DNA from: Sporosarcina sp. BI001-red
Lineage (GTDB): Bacteria; Bacillota; Bacilli; Bacillales_A; Planococcaceae
Length of the DNA: 64,000 nucleotides
Assembly: GCF_003384035.1 (NCBI RefSeq)
Contig: NZ_QQAK01000010.1
Span: 310,001-374,000 of the forward strand
Reading direction: 5' to 3'
The notes beneath the pieces are model-generated. The model was not told where the DNA came from, made no database searches, and saw only the letters and a list, made by a program, of their open reading frames with translations. Position 1 is the first letter of the stretch, and each line of letters begins with the position of its first letter. This document shows, in pieces, positions 26,590 to 34,815 of the stretch. The position numbers and the translations under genes were made by a program.

Positions 26590-27933
26590 ATGAGCAATGA
26601 ACTGAATTTACATGACCTGTTTATGATATTCAAAAAAAGATGGAAAATAATCGCCTCCATCACTGCATTCGTATCGTTAGCTGCCCTTTTGATCAGTTAC
26701 AAAGCCCCTTCCACTTATGAAGCGAGAATGGACCTATTGGTTAACTATACCATTAAGAATAATAGTGAAAGCACTGCACTGCAGTCGAGTGATATTGAGT
26801 TGAGCCTCCAGCTTATCGAAATGTATAAGCAAATATTAAAGAGCGATCGAATGCAGGGAAGTGTGATTTCAAGACTAGATGAAGCGTACAGTAAATCTAA
26901 ATTGAGAGATAATATCTCGATTGAAACGGATGGAAACTCACAAATTTTCACAATTGTAGCCAAGGAAAACAGTGCTGAAAAGGCAGCCTTATTGGTTAAT
27001 ACGTATGCCACAACTTTTCAGAAAGAGATAAAAACACTGCTGAATCTTGATAATATTACAATCCTTGATGAGATACCTCTTGTGTCGGATGTAAAGGAAA
27101 TGAAAACGTCACCTCTTCTAATTTCTTCTATCGTTTTCATTTCAACTTTGTTCTTGACTTTCTTCATTTTACTCATTAGGGAATTTTATTTCACCAAATT
27201 GAATACCGCAGAAAAAATCCAGAATTTTCTTCGGATTCCGAACCTCGGAAGTGTTCCAGCAGGAAAGAAGGGGAAACGTTCTGCTGAAAATTACTCACCG
27301 AGTCGCAAGGAAATGTCTTCGGGCAGAAAGCTGCTTCCAATGTCGCAGGACTCAGTAGAGGAATTCAGGAGAATTAGAGCGAATGTAAAGTTCCAAATGG
27401 CACAAAAAGATATGAAGACGATCATGCTGACGAGCCCGGATTTTGTAGAGGGTGAATCTTTGATCAGTGGAAATCTAGCAATCGTCATGGCGATGGAAGG
27501 CAGAAAAACAGTCTTTGTTGATGCGAATTTACGGAAGCCGATGGGGAGAAGAATTTTTAATCTGCCGAATCGGTCAGGTCTGACTTCCTATATAGACGGT
27601 GAATTTGAAATCGAACAGATTATACAAGAGACTGAAACGGAAAGTCTATCTTTTATCAGTTCGGGTCCTCTTCCTGAAAATCCTACAGAAGTTCTGTCTT
27701 CTGAAAAAATGAAGATACTAATTGAAACGTTAAAAAAACAATTCGAGATAATCATCATTGACGCTCCGCCTCTGGCTGTTGCCGATGCAATCAGCTTGTC
27801 CACATTTGTTGACGGTTGTTTGTATATCATTAACGCGGAAAAGACCAATGGGGAAATGGCAGATAAGAATTTAGAGTACTTGCGAAAAGTGAATGCACCT
27901 ATTATAGGCACGATTTTATACAGCGGGCAATAA
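26590..27933 (+). CDS. Wzz / BY-kinase fusion lacking the Walker A lysine (pseudokinase)
   Basis: A 447-residue chain-length regulator fused to a CpsD/YwqD-like ATPase. Residues 1-205 form the Wzz part with two membrane helices (about 20-37 and 177-198). Residues 235-447 follow the tyrosine-kinase fold: EEFRRIRANVKF, VFVDANLRKP, ISSGPLPENPTEVL and IIIDAPPLAVADA. The nucleotide site is altered. The expected GEGKST reads VEGESL, so Walker A Lys is Glu289; the A' motif DxD is Asp311-x-Asn313; Walker B Asp391 remains. The C-terminus lacks a tyrosine cluster. It may act only as a Wzz co-polymerase. RBS GGGAGGTGG. Confidence 0.85.
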   Translation: MSNELNLHDLFMIFKKRWKIIASITAFVSLAALLISYKAPSTYEARMDLLVNYTIKNNSESTALQSSDIELSLQLIEMYKQILKSDRMQGSVISRLDEAYSKSKLRDNISIETDGNSQIFTIVAKENSAEKAALLVNTYATTFQKEIKTLLNLDNITILDEIPLVSDVKEMKTSPLLISSIVFISTLFLTFFILLIREFYFTKLNTAEKIQNFLRIPNLGSVPAGKKGKRSAENYSPSRKEMSSGRKLLPMSQDSVEEFRRIRANVKFQMAQKDMKTIMLTSPDFVEGESLISGNLAIVMAMEGRKTVFVDANLRKPMGRRIFNLPNRSGLTSYIDGEFEIEQIIQETETESLSFISSGPLPENPTEVLSSEKMKILIETLKKQFEIIIIDAPPLAVADAISLSTFVDGCLYIINAEKTNGEMADKNLEYLRKVNAPIIGTILYSGQ

Positions 27934-28234
27934 AGCGAGAGCACGCCAGCATGTGTTAAAGTGCTGCTGAAGTCTGTTATGTGTAGTAATTTGTCGAAAT
28001 TTTTGTAATTTTTTTGTTATTATAAAATCCATAAATGATGTATAGTAGTAATAGTATAAAATACTCAGTTAGTTCTTTTGGCGCAATAGACTCGAAGAAA
28101 TAGTTTTACTAGATATAGTTCTTTTTATCTAGTTGAGGTTACTACTTATAGATTGGAGAATGTTCATTTAAGATAATAAAACAACTTTTACGTTGACTGT
28201 TGCTGCCGTATGATTGATTGAAATTAGAGAGGTG
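27934..28234. other. Intergenic region after the polysaccharide locus
   Basis: About 300 bp, very AT-rich around 27990-28080. Several TATAAA/TATAGT-like boxes are present but no pair with convincing spacing, and no terminator hairpin with a T-run after the kinase-like gene. Nothing else is recognisable. Confidence 0.35.
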
Positions 28235-28483
28235 ATGGAAATTAAAGCATATTTGGTAAACGACTATTATGTATTTACAAGTTACAATGAATTGTCAACT
28301 CACATTTATGATGTTGTACATTACACGACGTTGGAGCAGAAGGGGAGTCATCTTTTTTCAGTTATTAAAGGAGAAGTCTTCTGGGATCAGTCGATTTTCG
28401 TAAGCGATCATGGTAAGGAGTTTCCTATAAAGTATGAACGCGAATATGACCTCTACTATTCTGTCGAAGCTATGAGCGTTTAA
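28235..28483 (+). CDS. Small protein of unknown function
   Basis: An 82-residue soluble protein rich in Tyr, Val and acidic residues (EIKAYLVNDYYVFTSYNELS...). It reads as alternating beta strands with no membrane segment. ATG 28235 overlaps a GAGAGGTG site at short spacing; an in-frame TTG at 28214 is an alternative start. No family is recognised. It lies alone between the kinase-like gene and the LCP ligase. Confidence 0.45.
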   Translation: MEIKAYLVNDYYVFTSYNELSTHIYDVVHYTTLEQKGSHLFSVIKGEVFWDQSIFVSDHGKEFPIKYEREYDLYYSVEAMSV

Positions 28484-28700
28484 TGATGGAACATTTCGAT
28501 GCTAGGAGGAAGGTATGTTGATTTTTTCGTACTTCCATTCGTGAGTGGGGAAATGATCCGGGCAGCAAGATAGTTCTGAAGTAAAAGTAATGTTTCTTCA
28601 TTCAATCTTCCTCTCTAACCTTCCGAAAAGTCTTTATTATAAAGAAAAGAATGCTGGTAAGCGGTGGGAAGTTCTTATACTTACTCGTATGGTCTGTTAC

Positions 28701-28743
28701 AAAAGAGTAGTTCTGACCCTTTGGCGTCAGAGCTACTTTTTTG
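28701..28743 (+). terminator. Hairpin terminator
   Basis: AAAAGAGTAGTTCTGAC pairs with GTCAGAGCTACTTTTTT with one mismatch around CCTTTGGC. It probably ends the small gene at 28235. The remaining stretch to 29018 holds no gene I can support. Confidence 0.75.
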
Positions 28744-29018
28744 AAATTGTGGGATACCAATCATTCATGAATGCTATCAGATAGGTGATTTCTATTACTA
28801 CTCAACTCTGTAAGATAAGATGGCAAGCAATTCCTCTAAATGTTGTCTTCCTTTACACCAAAGAATAACACCTGAAAGAATGCGCACATGCAATTAATGT
28901 TAGGTGTAAAAATATACGACTGAACTTTTGATTTCAAGTGGACGATCGATTAACTAAATCTTCCAGAACTATCTTTAAAAATAGTGCTGACAAACTGAAT
29001 TTCCAGGAGATGAACCAG

Positions 29019-29936
29019 TTGAAAAAGAAGAATCAGAGTAAGTTAAAATGGTTGTGGATCTCGCTTCTACTTGTATTTGTATCCGTTGCAATTACGGGAA
29101 CTTATTTATATACGGTTTACAACACTCTCAAAACAACAGTTAATGAAACGAGTCATGAGACTATAGAAGCGATTGACACAGAAGTTACTAAGAATAAAGT
29201 AGAGAATCGGGAATCGTTGAATGTATTGTTGCTTGGAGTTGACGAGCGCAAAGGCGATAGTGGACGATCTGATACGATGATTGTTATGACAATGGATCCT
29301 ACGCATTCCAGGCTGCAAATGGTTAGTATACCGCGGGACACCCGTACTGAAATTATCGGTAAAGGTGTAGATGATAAAATCAACCATGCATACGCTTTTG
29401 GAGGTAGTGAGATGTCTGTCGCTACTGTAGAAAACTTTTTAGATATTGATTTGGATTACTATATACGAGTGAATATGGAAGGCTTGGAGCAGTTAGTCGA
29501 TGCAGTGGGCGGAGTAACGGTGAATAACGCATTTGATTTTAAACAAGAAGGACATACATTCACCAAAGGCAGGCAAACGCTAGATGGGAAGCAAGCGCTC
29601 TCCTATGTGCGGATGCGCAAACAAGACCCGGAAGGTGACGTGGGACGCAACGAAAGGCAACGTCAAGTCATTCAGGCAGTTCTTGATAATGGCGCGACTT
29701 TGACGTCATTGACTAAGATTCATAAGTTAATCGAGATACTAGGGGGGAATATGATAACAAACATGAAGTTTTCCGATATGGAGAATTTGATGTCAAACTA
29801 CAGAAATGTTAGAGAGGACACGTCAACTTATCAAGTGACTGGCCAAGGGAAATTCATCGATGATATTTGGTATTTGATGGTGTCGGAAGAAGAAATATTA
29901 AAGATAAAAACTATGATTACCGAGTACGGTGGCTGA
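29019..29936 (+). CDS. LytR-CpsA-Psr (LCP) family glycopolymer ligase
   Basis: About 305 residues. One membrane anchor near the N-terminus (LKWLWISLLLVFVSVAITGT) is followed by the extracellular LCP domain: NVLLLGVDERKGDSGRSDTM, MVSIPRDTRTEI, KINHAYAFGG, VDAVGGVTV, and LSYVRMRKQDPEGDVGRNER with the catalytic Arg residues. LCP enzymes move undecaprenyl-linked polymers onto peptidoglycan, which fits attachment of the upstream polysaccharide to the wall. TTG 29019 has AGGAG nine bases upstream and gives the usual short cytoplasmic head. A GTG at 28938 in frame would add 27 residues but lacks a ribosome site. Confidence 0.88.
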   Translation: MKKKNQSKLKWLWISLLLVFVSVAITGTYLYTVYNTLKTTVNETSHETIEAIDTEVTKNKVENRESLNVLLLGVDERKGDSGRSDTMIVMTMDPTHSRLQMVSIPRDTRTEIIGKGVDDKINHAYAFGGSEMSVATVENFLDIDLDYYIRVNMEGLEQLVDAVGGVTVNNAFDFKQEGHTFTKGRQTLDGKQALSYVRMRKQDPEGDVGRNERQRQVIQAVLDNGATLTSLTKIHKLIEILGGNMITNMKFSDMENLMSNYRNVREDTSTYQVTGQGKFIDDIWYLMVSEEEILKIKTMITEYGG

Positions 29937-30086
29937 AGTTTTAAAGTTGGTTAACGTATGCCATGTCCTGAGTGTTACATTGATCCAAAACTGAACCGAA
30001 TCAGTCCCTTCTGAATTCTTCCCTGAAAGTCCATTTCAATGCAGCTAAGATGAATAGTATGCACAAATAAGGGGATATATCATTAC

Positions 30087-30473
30087 TTGAAAAAGCATAA
30101 GAGACAGCATATGCCTGTATCTTGTACAGTGTTTTTTTATGTCTGCCTTTTATATATGAGTTGTGAGAGTTCATCACAACAGACCGACAAAACATATCTC
30201 GGAAAAGCAGCAAAGGCGGTGGCGAACCTTACCGTTTCGGAGCGATCTGATTCATACTATCCGCTCAAGCGATTCCACAATTCAGGCAGCTGTATATGGT
30301 GATATTGAGGGAATAAGATGATGGCATCCTAACAAGAATACTTAGCCATCGATAAGCCTCTCATTCTTCGAGGTTCAAGGGGGAAGATTATACACTCTGT
30401 ATATTGACTGCATCGTAGAATAAACAGTTGAGAACGCTCAACTTACTGCGCGGGATGGAGGGGAAGTCACAAG
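30087..30473 (+). pseudogene. Decayed partial copy of the beta-helix/AAA+ gene
   Basis: This stretch aligns by eye with the start of the large gene at 36786 and its leader. TGAAAAAG-CAT matches 36655 onwards, the hairpin CTGTA-TCTTG-TACAG plus T-run matches 36682-36705, TCTGATTCA-ACTATCC and ACAATTCAGGCAGCT match codons 10-24, and AAGCCTCTCATTCTTCGA matches the next part. It then jumps about 250 bp and resumes with CATCGTAGAA...GAGAACGC, matching 37220-37250. Stops and frameshifts occur throughout, so it is a relic with an internal deletion. It ends 12 bp before the second 41-bp array. Confidence 0.82.
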
Positions 30474-30484
30474 AGGCCATACGA

Positions 30485-30720
30485 CTCAAGCAAGTAGAAA
30501 AGTGATCAAGCAAGAGGACAATCCGCTCAAGCGAGCCGTAAAGTGATCAAGAAAGAGGTCAATCCGCTCAAGAGAGCAGGAAAGTGATCAAGAAAGAGGT
30601 CAATACGCTCAAGTGAGTAGAAAAGTGATCAAGCAAGAGGGGAATCCGCTCAAGCGAGCCGTAAAGTGATCAAGCAAAACCCAAATCCTCTCAAACAACC
30701 CGAAAAATGACCAAGCTATC
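30485..30720. repeat. 41-bp tandem repeat array, copy 2 (five full units plus a decaying sixth)
   Basis: Units of exactly 41 bp begin at 30485, 30526, 30567, 30608 and 30649, with a degenerate one from 30690. The layout is as in the array at 9628: a 21-bp half (CTCAAGCGAGCCGTAAAGTG plus A) and a 20-bp half (TCAAGCAAGAGGACAATCCG). The GTGATCAAG junction is the best conserved part. The two arrays share unit length and register but not unit order. No frame stays open through it. Confidence 0.9.
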
Positions 30721-30766
30721 ACATAAGGAAGTTAGCGACTCGATGAAAGTGGGAATAGGAGTGAAG

Positions 30767-30808
30767 ATGAGATTCTTTCGAGGAAATGAGATTCTTTCGA
30801 GGAAATGA
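30767..30808 (+). repeat. 19-bp tandem duplication in the acyltransferase leader
   Basis: ATGAGATTCTTTCGAGGAA occurs at 30767-30785 and again at 30786-30804, followed by ATGAG. It duplicates a GAGGAAATGAG element just before the acyltransferase start, and gives a 13-codon frame (MRFFRGNEILSRK) ending 10 bp before that gene. It could affect translation initiation or be neutral slippage. Confidence 0.7.
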
Positions 30809-30817
30809 GGGACTGCG

Positions 30818-31843
30818 ATGAAACGGCTTGTCTATTTAGATTGGCTGCGTATTCTTGCTGCACTTGCCGTAGTGACAATCCATGTGTCCGCGGGGGTTGT
30901 GACGGATGATGCGCAAGACTACAAAAGTCCCTGGATGTCGGGCAATTTTTACGAGTCCATTTCGCGATGGGCTGTCCCAATGTTTGTCATGATCAGTGGA
31001 GCGCTCATGCTCAGTAGCACACGCAACATCTCAATACCCGCATTTTTAAAAAAGAAGTTGGGGAAGGTTTTTATTCCGCTATTTGCATGGAGCAGCATTT
31101 ATTATGCGAACGAAGTACGAAAAGGGGAAATAACGTTTTCCATTCACGACTTCATCAAGCGAATCTCGACCGATGATATCATGTATCATCTATGGTTTCT
31201 CTATATGATTGCAGGGCTGTATATCATTACTCCACTGCTGAAAATCCTGATTCAACACGCTAAGCGCACAGACATAGAGTATTTTTTAATACTTTGGCTT
31301 TTCGCATCCGTCTTTTCTAATTGGTTGGAATATTTCATAGGTTATAGTTTTAAAATCGAATTGTTCTTCGTGACACATTACATAGGATATTATGTGCTGG
31401 GCTATTATTTATTTACGTTTGAATTCCACGCCAAGTGGAGAATCGTCATGTACATAGGTGGGATTGCTGGGTTCATCACGACATTTTTCATGACCTATCA
31501 TGAATCTTTGAAAATCGATGAACCACTCGAACAGTTTTGGTATGACGAGCACTCTCCGAACGTTATGTTAATAGCAGTAGCATTGTTTATGCTGTTTAAA
31601 TCAACTAAGATCGGTACGCTCAAGCTGCCTTGGATAGGATCCGTCATCAGCCATACAAGCTTTGGAATCTATCTGATACATGTACTCGTTATGCAAACAC
31701 TATATGAGAAGTTTGACTTTGTTTGGATCAATTTACATCCCTTAATCGGAATTCCATATAAGGTCTTATTAGTAGTTGCAATCAGTACTCTAATTGTTTT
31801 TTTAATAAAAAAGGTACCTGTGCTACGTGGGATTATCCCGTAA
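30818..31843 (+). CDS. Membrane acyltransferase 3 family protein
   Basis: A 341-residue protein with about ten membrane helices. The family start YLDWLRILAALAVVTIHVSAG, with the catalytic His in the first helix, and SFGIYLIHVLVMQ near the C-terminus mark it as acyltransferase 3. Such enzymes move acetyl or other acyl groups onto surface polysaccharides, so it may modify the glycan made by the locus upstream. ATG 30818 has GAGGGA upstream. It is monocistronic with its own terminator. Confidence 0.9.
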   Translation: MKRLVYLDWLRILAALAVVTIHVSAGVVTDDAQDYKSPWMSGNFYESISRWAVPMFVMISGALMLSSTRNISIPAFLKKKLGKVFIPLFAWSSIYYANEVRKGEITFSIHDFIKRISTDDIMYHLWFLYMIAGLYIITPLLKILIQHAKRTDIEYFLILWLFASVFSNWLEYFIGYSFKIELFFVTHYIGYYVLGYYLFTFEFHAKWRIVMYIGGIAGFITTFFMTYHESLKIDEPLEQFWYDEHSPNVMLIAVALFMLFKSTKIGTLKLPWIGSVISHTSFGIYLIHVLVMQTLYEKFDFVWINLHPLIGIPYKVLLVVAISTLIVFLIKKVPVLRGIIP

Positions 31844-31853
31844 AGTGAGGTGG

Positions 31854-31897
31854 AACACTAGAAAAAGTGCTAGACCATGACGTTTTCTAGTGTTTTG
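31854..31897 (+). terminator. Terminator of the acyltransferase gene
   Basis: AACACTAGAAAA pairs with TTTTCTAGTGTT around a 17-nt loop, followed by TTG. It starts 10 bp after the stop codon. Confidence 0.78.
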
Positions 31898-32714
31898 ACT
31901 CAAGATGAGAAACAAAAGCTTATTGAGAAAATTTTCATAAATATATAATAGGGAAAAAAACAATATGAGGAGGGATTTATAAAAAAAGGTTTGTAATCTA
32001 TTCTGTACTCTTTCTAACACTCCTAATTTGACGGGGAGATTTGTAACTAGACATAGCTAAAAAGTAGAAACGAGGTAAATTCTCCAAATCTGCCTTTGAC
32101 CACAACGTCCTCTAGTAACACCGGAGAGTAACAGTTGGTAAAGCGTAGGGGACTATGTTCCCATCGGAAGAAAAAGTATTTATCAGAAACAATTTCAAAG
32201 ATTGAACAATTTAATATTTAATCAAGGATGATCTTACATTGATCGTCCTTTTATTAGTTTTAAATAATGATTTACTAGTTATCATCAGTAGTATACTAGT
32301 ACTTTCAAGACAGAGTGTAGGAGTTTTTTGTGTAGCGGGAAGGAACGGAAAAGGCTTTAAAAAACACGCCCATGCACGATGCAATTCAGATGTAATTGTG
32401 TGAATAGAAATAAAGAGTTGAATTGAAAAGTCCAATCCCCTTACTCAGCTAGAGGGTTCCTAAATATATTACCATACACAACAAAGTTCAAAGAAATTTG
32501 TCTGAGTTGTGTGAAGGACAGATACGTACTTTCAGTAATCATCTTAACAACATAGAGTGAGTAAAATAAATAATACAGAATAATTTAAATATAATGTCAT
32601 TTGAGAGCAGTATTTGGTACTATTAAAGGTAGTAAATATAGCCTGAGAGATCAGATGATAACGAGACGTGATTTGAATATGTATTTTTGGTTTGGGAAGA
32701 AAGAGGGGTGACCA
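31898..32714. other. 800-bp region without an intact gene
   Basis: At 31965-32035 a GAGGAGGG site precedes a frame KKRFVIYSVLFLTLLI that would be a signal peptide but has no start codon (TAT where ATG is expected) and stops at once. It may be a decayed secreted-protein gene. A terminator lies at 32223-32252. From 32253 to the start of the glycosylase gene I see no coding frame, RNA structure or repeat that I can support. Confidence 0.4.
32223..32252 (+). terminator. Isolated hairpin terminator
   Basis: AAGGATGATC pairs with GATCGTCCTT (one G-T pair) around TTACATT, followed by TTATTA. No intact gene precedes it, which supports the view that a gene once lay upstream. Confidence 0.6.
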
Positions 32715-33410
32715 ATGGACAAGATTATCGATTTGCATCTATCTTTTATGGATCGTCTGGTTGAAGAAGAAGATGTGCTGCGGGAGTTGGAACGAGATCG
32801 CATTTCTATATTGCCTGGGTTTATAGATCAGGCGGAGCTTGTCCGCTCTTATTACAAGAAGTTTTACTCCAAGCAGGGCCGTCGTATCGTCTTTTGTGGA
32901 ATTAATCCCGGTAAATATGGTGCGGGGAAAACGGGAGTGCCATTCATCGACTTCGACGGTATTAGTCGGCTGCTTTCGGGACACGACCGACAGGATAAGG
33001 AGAGAAGTGCCCAATTCATGCTGTCCATCATTGAGGAATATGGAGCCGGCGAGTTTCAGGATGCTGTGTATTTGACCAACCTTTCTTGGTATGGATTCCT
33101 GCGAGACGGCAGGAATTTGAATTACTATATTCTGCCTCGTAACGTTCGTCATCATTTTATCGAGTCCTTTGTGGAAGAAATGAAAATTGTACAGCCTTCT
33201 TTCATTGTCCCTCTCAGTGAAGAAGTGGGACGAACTCTCCGTCAAATGGCAAAAGACGGCCAGCTGAACTACCCGATTGCAGATCGTCTTCCTCATCCTC
33301 TTCATGGGTCGTTTCCTACGAACTTGAAAAAAACTCGGATGAGGTATCACCAGTGCATCGAACAGTTTACTGGACTGCAACGAAAAGGAAATGACGCCAG
33401 TGAGAGCTGA
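32715..33410 (+). CDS. SMUG2-like uracil-DNA glycosylase family protein
   Basis: A 231-residue protein of the uracil-DNA glycosylase superfamily. The water-activating loop is GINPGKYGAGKTGVPFID at about residues 57-75 (family GxNPGxxG.xxTGVPF). The DNA-intercalating region near the C-terminus is LPHPLHGS, which supplies the conserved His-Pro. Members of the SMUG2 type remove damaged or deaminated bases; the base specificity here is unknown. ATG 32715 has GAGGGG. The gene is alone, between decayed sequence and an IS element. Confidence 0.82.
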   Translation: MDKIIDLHLSFMDRLVEEEDVLRELERDRISILPGFIDQAELVRSYYKKFYSKQGRRIVFCGINPGKYGAGKTGVPFIDFDGISRLLSGHDRQDKERSAQFMLSIIEEYGAGEFQDAVYLTNLSWYGFLRDGRNLNYYILPRNVRHHFIESFVEEMKIVQPSFIVPLSEEVGRTLRQMAKDGQLNYPIADRLPHPLHGSFPTNLKKTRMRYHQCIEQFTGLQRKGNDASES

Positions 33411-33524
33411 ATGATATGAAATAAGTGCTTAAGATTAGTGGTTATAATAGTGAAATAGGACTACCTGTATTTGGTGCTATCTGGTACTCTTTTGTTAAAC
33501 AATTAAGTTTAGAGGAGGAGACAG

Positions 33525-33583
33525 ATGAATAATTTATTTTTTTATTGTTTTTACTAGCATTCATTGCCTTGATTGTAGCCTAA
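33525..33583 (+). pseudogene. Broken start of an Ltp-type membrane protein gene
   Basis: An excellent GAGGAGG site precedes ATG 33525, but the frame ends after ten codons. Adding one T to the run of seven T residues near 33537-33543 restores MNNLFFLLFLLAFIALIVA, ending at TAA 33581. That matches the LAALIVGLI segment of the Ltp-domain gene on the other side of the IS element (shared GCCTTGATTGTAG). It is either the severed N-terminus of that gene or a truncated paralogue. Confidence 0.5.
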
Positions 33584-33600
33584 ATTGCAATATTAAGTTA

Positions 33601-34795
33601 GCCACTTAGGTAAAAGCTCGTGTATGTATGAAGGCGGAGGATTGCCTTGCCGATAGAACCTCTGCTTTGTCTTTGGTGTGACGTGAGCGCTATGACACTA
33701 ATCGAGCTACCTCTTGTTCGAGAAGGATAGCTGGTTGTTGGTAGCTCAGGATCTTCCTAGGGAGATTATTAAGTGTCTGGTAGATCCGTTGAATCGCTTC
33801 TCTAGAGTAATCAGAAACTGCCTTTCCTTTCGGAATAAAGCGTCGGAGGAGCCCGTTATGTCGCTCATTGGAACCTCTTTCATAAGGAGCATAAGGACGG
33901 GCGAAGTAAACATCCGTAATCCCTTTCAAGCTCTCCGATAGAGTAGAAAACTCGCTGCCGTTGTCAGACGTGATGGTCTTGAAGACTTGTGGGAAAAGGT
34001 CACCAAAATCCTGTCGTAATTGGTTCAATGCATAGTCCACTGAATCATGGTCTTGATCATCTAGTAGAATCGCATAGTAATTTCTTGTCTTCCGTTCGAC
34101 GAGTGTTAATAATGCGTTATCATCTGACTTTTGTCCTTCGACAGTATCAATTTCCCAGTGACCAAATTCAGTTCGATCTTCAATTTCAGCTGGACGTTCC
34201 GCAATACTTTTCCCTAAGATCTTCCGGTTTCGTTGGACCCGTTTGGTCTTGGTGTTGCGTCTAAGTTTCATGGGTAAATCAATGTTTCGAACGCGTAACA
34301 AGTCCAAATCAATATAGTTGTACAAAGTTTTAGTGGAGACCCTGGGCTTGTCTTTCCACTCATCTAGGCGACTTGTATAGCCAACTACCGCATCTGGAGA
34401 CCAGCTATCCAGGATGATTTTTTCACAGGCAAACTCAACAAATTCAATCGCGACCAGGAGCTTATTTTTAGCCCCACAATTGAGTCGGTTTCGTTCGTAT
34501 ACAGCTTGTCCTGTCTCAGGGAAATACGCTACGTAGGGTGTACGTCCTGTCTTCAGTTGTGTAGTTGTCCCTCGCTTTAGCTCATTGGCAATTGTTTGAT
34601 GGACACGTCCTAAACGCCGTCCTATCTCTCGATTGGAGTGCCCAGCGTTGTGCAAGGCAGCAATTTGACCTCGTTCAAAAGGGGATAGGTGTTTATTTCT
34701 ACGGTTTTGTATGGTATTCTCGTTGTGTGCCACTATAAAACTTCCTCTCATTGTTTGTCTCGCAACTTCAATGATACACGAAATTTTATAGTGGC
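33601..34795 (-). mobile_element. IS30-family insertion sequence
   Basis: About 1.2 kb, with one transposase on the minus strand. The two ends, read inward, both show GCCACT, an AAAA tract and TCGTGTAT (left 33601-33627, right complement of 34768-34795), so they are taken as imperfect terminal inverted repeats. No clear target duplication is visible. It separates a broken Ltp-type start from an Ltp-domain gene. Confidence 0.75.
33690..34751 (-). CDS. IS30-family transposase
   Basis: A 353-residue DDE transposase, apparently intact. The N-terminal HTH (HLSPFERGQIAALHNAGHSN and REIGRRLGRVHQTIANELKRG) binds the ends. The catalytic triad lies in HWEIDTVEG, TSDNGSEF and GSNERHNGLLRRF. The start could be ATG 34751 or a GTG 18 bp further in. 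Full length suggests recent activity. Confidence 0.93.
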   Translation of the reverse strand: MRGSFIVAHNENTIQNRRNKHLSPFERGQIAALHNAGHSNREIGRRLGRVHQTIANELKRGTTTQLKTGRTPYVAYFPETGQAVYERNRLNCGAKNKLLVAIEFVEFACEKIILDSWSPDAVVGYTSRLDEWKDKPRVSTKTLYNYIDLDLLRVRNIDLPMKLRRNTKTKRVQRNRKILGKSIAERPAEIEDRTEFGHWEIDTVEGQKSDDNALLTLVERKTRNYYAILLDDQDHDSVDYALNQLRQDFGDLFPQVFKTITSDNGSEFSTLSESLKGITDVYFARPYAPYERGSNERHNGLLRRFIPKGKAVSDYSREAIQRIYQTLNNLPRKILSYQQPAILLEQEVARLVS

Positions 34796-34815
34796 ATTTT
34801 TTTGTCTAGATTTAG

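Noticed and set aside
27960-28070. Promoter or riboswitch after the polysaccharide locus
   Set aside because: The AT-rich stretch has many partial -10 boxes but no pair at proper spacing and no conserved structured RNA pattern I could recognise.
28590-28784. 64-codon plus-strand frame
   Set aside because: It spans a hairpin terminator (28701-28743) and has no ribosome site or recognisable content.
32739-33380. Minus-strand frame of 213 codons
   Set aside because: Exact antisense of the SMUG2-like glycosylase gene, whose motifs are clear on the plus strand.
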